This document shows, piece after piece, positions 61,791 to 64,000 of a DNA stretch of 64,000 bases; position 1 is the stretch's first letter, and each line of letters opens with the position of its first letter. The stretch is from the NCBI RefSeq assembly GCF_007990775.1, contig NZ_BJXB01000009.1, forward strand, positions 62,001 through 126,000, read 5' to 3'. The notes under the pieces are model-generated. The model was not told where the DNA came from. It saw only the letters and a program-made list of their open reading frames with translations, and ran no database searches. The translations under genes and the position numbers were made by a program. Source of the DNA: Deinococcus cellulosilyticus NBRC 106333 = KACC 11606. GTDB taxonomy: Bacteria; Deinococcota; Deinococci; Deinococcales; Deinococcaceae.

Positions 61791-64000
61791 GTGAAACCCA
61801 TTCGGTCTGTGAATCCCTTTTCCAGAAATGACCAGTTGTATCAGGCACTGGTCGGCGGTTTGCGGCACTGGGTGCTGGTGCTGGACCGACAGGGGAGCAT
61901 TCTGGAAGCCAGTGACAGCATCCTTCAAGATTTGCAGGTGCCGAGACAGGACCTGATCGGGGTTTCGTTCTGGTCGTCTCCCTGGTGGAAACCCGAAAGC
62001 CTGTTGCAGGTGCAGGATCGACTGAGCAAAACCCGGCTGCCCATCTCTGCACGCATGGAAGTGTGTTTGCCGCAAGGCCAGAAGGTCATGCAACATTTCA
62101 TGTTCACTTCTGTGGGACGGGGAAAGACCACCACCATTGTGGTGGAAGCCTTCCCACCACAGAACGCCTTTCTGCCAGAACACCTGTTGCAAACCGCACT
62201 GAACCATCCCTCACAGGGATTTGCTTTGCTGGACGCCGAAGGGCAACTGTTGTGGGCCGGGGACAGCTTCCGCAAACTGACCGAAGGCACCGACTTTGAT
62301 CCCTTTGAAGCAGAGACCTGGGAAAAGCTCACCGGACACCCTGTGATCGCTGTAAAACCTGGAACTTCACAGGAAACAGACCTCACCTTGCGGCAAGGTG
62401 AGCAACAAAGGCTGGCCCACCTGACGGTTTGTGCTCTTCAGGAACCTGCAGGTTACCTGCTGCGACTTGAGGACAGCACCGAACAACAACGGGCCCAGAA
62501 GCAACTCGAGCAACTGGAAAGCCGCCTGTCTCTTGCCCTCAAAGCAGGTGGGGTGGGCATCTGGGAATGGGACATCCACTCTGACACCCTTTACTGGGAT
62601 GACCGGATGCTGGAACTGTACGGCACAAACCAGGAAGAATTTTCCGGGAAACTCGAAGGCTGGGAGAAACTGCTGCATCCAGAAGACGCCTCTGCTGCTG
62701 TGGGTTTCACCTACCGGGTGCTGATGGGATCGGTGGAACAGGACATCGAATTGCGGGTGCTGCTCCCAAATGGCCTGATCCGACATTTGCGCTGTTTCGC
62801 CGGTCTGGAGCGCAGTGCCAGTGGACAGCCCATCCGGGTGATTGGCACCACCTGGGATGTCACGCGTGAAAAACTTGTGGAATCCGGGTTCAAAGAAGCC
62901 CAGGAAATTGCACAGGTTGCCCGCTGGCGCTGGAATGTGGTGGAACAGCAATTCGAGTGGAGCGATGACCTGCGCAGGTTGTGGGGTTACCGCCCGGATG
63001 ACACCCTGCCCACCGATGCGCGAATTTCAGAACTGTTCAGCACGAACAGCTGGCAGGAACTGCAAAAAGCGTCCGCACATGCGATTGAAACCCGTGAAGG
63101 TTTTGCACTCGATGTCGAATACCTGGGCAAAAAGGGCAAGAAAGGCTGGATGCACATCCGGGGTCGGGTGGCCGAAAACCGCGAAGGGCAGGTCACCCAG
63201 CTCTATGGCACCCTGCAGGACATCACCGAAAACAAACTGGCCCGCTCCCAGCTGGAAGCCCTGTCCAGCAAACTGCTGATCGCCACCGAAGCAGGGGGCA
63301 TTGGCATCTGGGAGTGGGACGCAGAAACCATGTGCATGACCCTCGACCGCCGCATGGCAGAACTCTTTGATGTGAAAGCCAGCCATTTTCCGCACCAGCT
63401 GGACATCTATGCCCTGATCGAGCACCATGTGCATCCCGATGATGCTCCCTCTCTGTCTGAAACGTTCCGCAATCTGGCAGACCATCCCAGACTGGGCCAT
63501 GACATCTTCCGGGCAGAGACCCGGGTGGTGGTGCAGGGACAGACCCGCATCCTGCGCCTGCATGCCCGCATCCTGCCCTCCACAAATGGCGAGGTGAGGA
63601 TGCTGGGAACTGCGTGGGACATCACCTCCCAGAAGGCCACTGAAAACCTGATCAGGCATCAGGCCAATTATGATGCCCTTACCGACCTGCCGAACCGCAG
63701 GCTGTTTTACGAGCTTTTGTCACAGGAACTGAAAACGGCTGCCCGAACCTCCAAATCCTGCGCCCTGCTGGTCATTGACCTGGACCGCTTCAAGGAGATC
63801 AACGACACCTACGGCCATCCTGCAGGGGACCAGATGCTGATCGAGGTGGCCAACCGCCTGCGCATGTGCATCCGGGCGTCAGACATCATGGCCCGCCTGT
63901 CCGGAGACGAATTCGTGATCCTGCTCACCCAGCTGGATGAAGCAGCCCCCTCTGCAACCCTGGTGGCCGAGCGCATCCTGGGCATCCTGCGGCATCCTTA
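61791..64000 (+). CDS. Multi-PAS GGDEF protein, 3' end outside the window
   Basis: 736 residues visible. A degenerate N-terminal PAS-like part (about 15-210), then PAS domains at about 235-365 (GGVGIWEWDIHSDTLYWDD), 370-480 and 485-620 (GGIGIWEWDAETM), each with PAC-like ends, then a GGDEF domain (about 630 on) with NYDALTDLPNRRLF. The catalytic motif is SGDEF with an RASD inhibitory site; S-for-G is common in GGDEF-EAL proteins, so an EAL domain may follow. No membrane segment. GGTGGAG precedes the GTG at 61791. Confidence 0.85.
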   Translation, partial: MKPIRSVNPFSRNDQLYQALVGGLRHWVLVLDRQGSILEASDSILQDLQVPRQDLIGVSFWSSPWWKPESLLQVQDRLSKTRLPISARMEVCLPQGQKVMQHFMFTSVGRGKTTTIVVEAFPPQNAFLPEHLLQTALNHPSQGFALLDAEGQLLWAGDSFRKLTEGTDFDPFEAETWEKLTGHPVIAVKPGTSQETDLTLRQGEQQRLAHLTVCALQEPAGYLLRLEDSTEQQRAQKQLEQLESRLSLALKAGGVGIWEWDIHSDTLYWDDRMLELYGTNQEEFSGKLEGWEKLLHPEDASAAVGFTYRVLMGSVEQDIELRVLLPNGLIRHLRCFAGLERSASGQPIRVIGTTWDVTREKLVESGFKEAQEIAQVARWRWNVVEQQFEWSDDLRRLWGYRPDDTLPTDARISELFSTNSWQELQKASAHAIETREGFALDVEYLGKKGKKGWMHIRGRVAENREGQVTQLYGTLQDITENKLARSQLEALSSKLLIATEAGGIGIWEWDAETMCMTLDRRMAELFDVKASHFPHQLDIYALIEHHVHPDDAPSLSETFRNLADHPRLGHDIFRAETRVVVQGQTRILRLHARILPSTNGEVRMLGTAWDITSQKATENLIRHQANYDALTDLPNRRLFYELLSQELKTAARTSKSCALLVIDLDRFKEINDTYGHPAGDQMLIEVANRLRMCIRASDIMARLSGDEFVILLTQLDEAAPSATLVAERILGILRHP

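Overview
The window looks like chromosome or a large secondary replicon of a Deinococcus-type bacterium. Reasons: high-GC coding DNA with a mix of Shine-Dalgarno starts and leaderless starts (TANNNT box 5-7 bases before ATG/GTG), tyrosinase, DUF305 and DUF3105 proteins, several exported glycosidases and a Xer-like recombinase. The species assignment is inference; there are no rRNA or tRNA genes to anchor it.

Layout. 1-9.6 kb: an envelope/metal module made of the start of apolipoprotein N-acyltransferase, a Met-rich membrane peptide, a site-2 protease, a decayed restriction endonuclease, a DUF305 protein, an OmpR-type two-component pair, a LysM-M23 peptidase, a TlpA-like thioredoxin, a DUF3105 protein and a type-3 copper tyrosinase. 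Five copies of an 11-bp-phased box (CTTTACA-N4-TTTCACA) sit in its promoters and probably bind the local response regulator. 9.6-13.3 kb: two tandem paralogous TniQ-family genes bracketed by two dif-like palindromes (arms TACGATAA / TTATCGTA, 6-bp spacer), the second lying just upstream of a tyrosine recombinase gene. 13.6-19.2 kb: EamA transporter, unknown proteins, thioesterase, AraC regulator and aminotransferase. 19.4-28.5 kb: GH30 glycosidase, flavin monooxygenase, AGE-type epimerase (frameshifted near its end), metallo-hydrolase and galT-galK. 28.5-35.5 kb: thioesterase, GntR and LysR regulators, small unknown proteins and a TPR-GGDEF diguanylate cyclase.

35.5-39.3 kb holds the most unusual unit: a HigA-like regulator gene divergent from a two-gene operon encoding a 131-residue ubiquitin-like protein ending in Gly-Gly and a 972-residue DUF4132 protein. 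39.4-48.5 kb: sugar use (GH3, MFS, GH1, FGGY kinase, RpiR regulator) with a Dabb protein and an aldo/keto reductase. 48.7-54 kb: an osmoprotectant (OpuC/Yeh-type) ABC transporter behind a PhnD-like binding protein and an unknown gene. 54-61.6 kb: rhodanese, P1 peptidase, flavin monooxygenase, sugar-efflux MFS, a second aldo/keto reductase and a GH44 lipoprotein. The window ends inside a multi-PAS GGDEF protein.

Overall the genes suggest a plant-polysaccharide-degrading, stress-tolerant Deinococcus with two c-di-GMP proteins. Two loci deserve follow-up: the ubiquitin-like/DUF4132 pair and the dif-flanked TniQ pair. All homology calls come from reading motifs; no database search was run.
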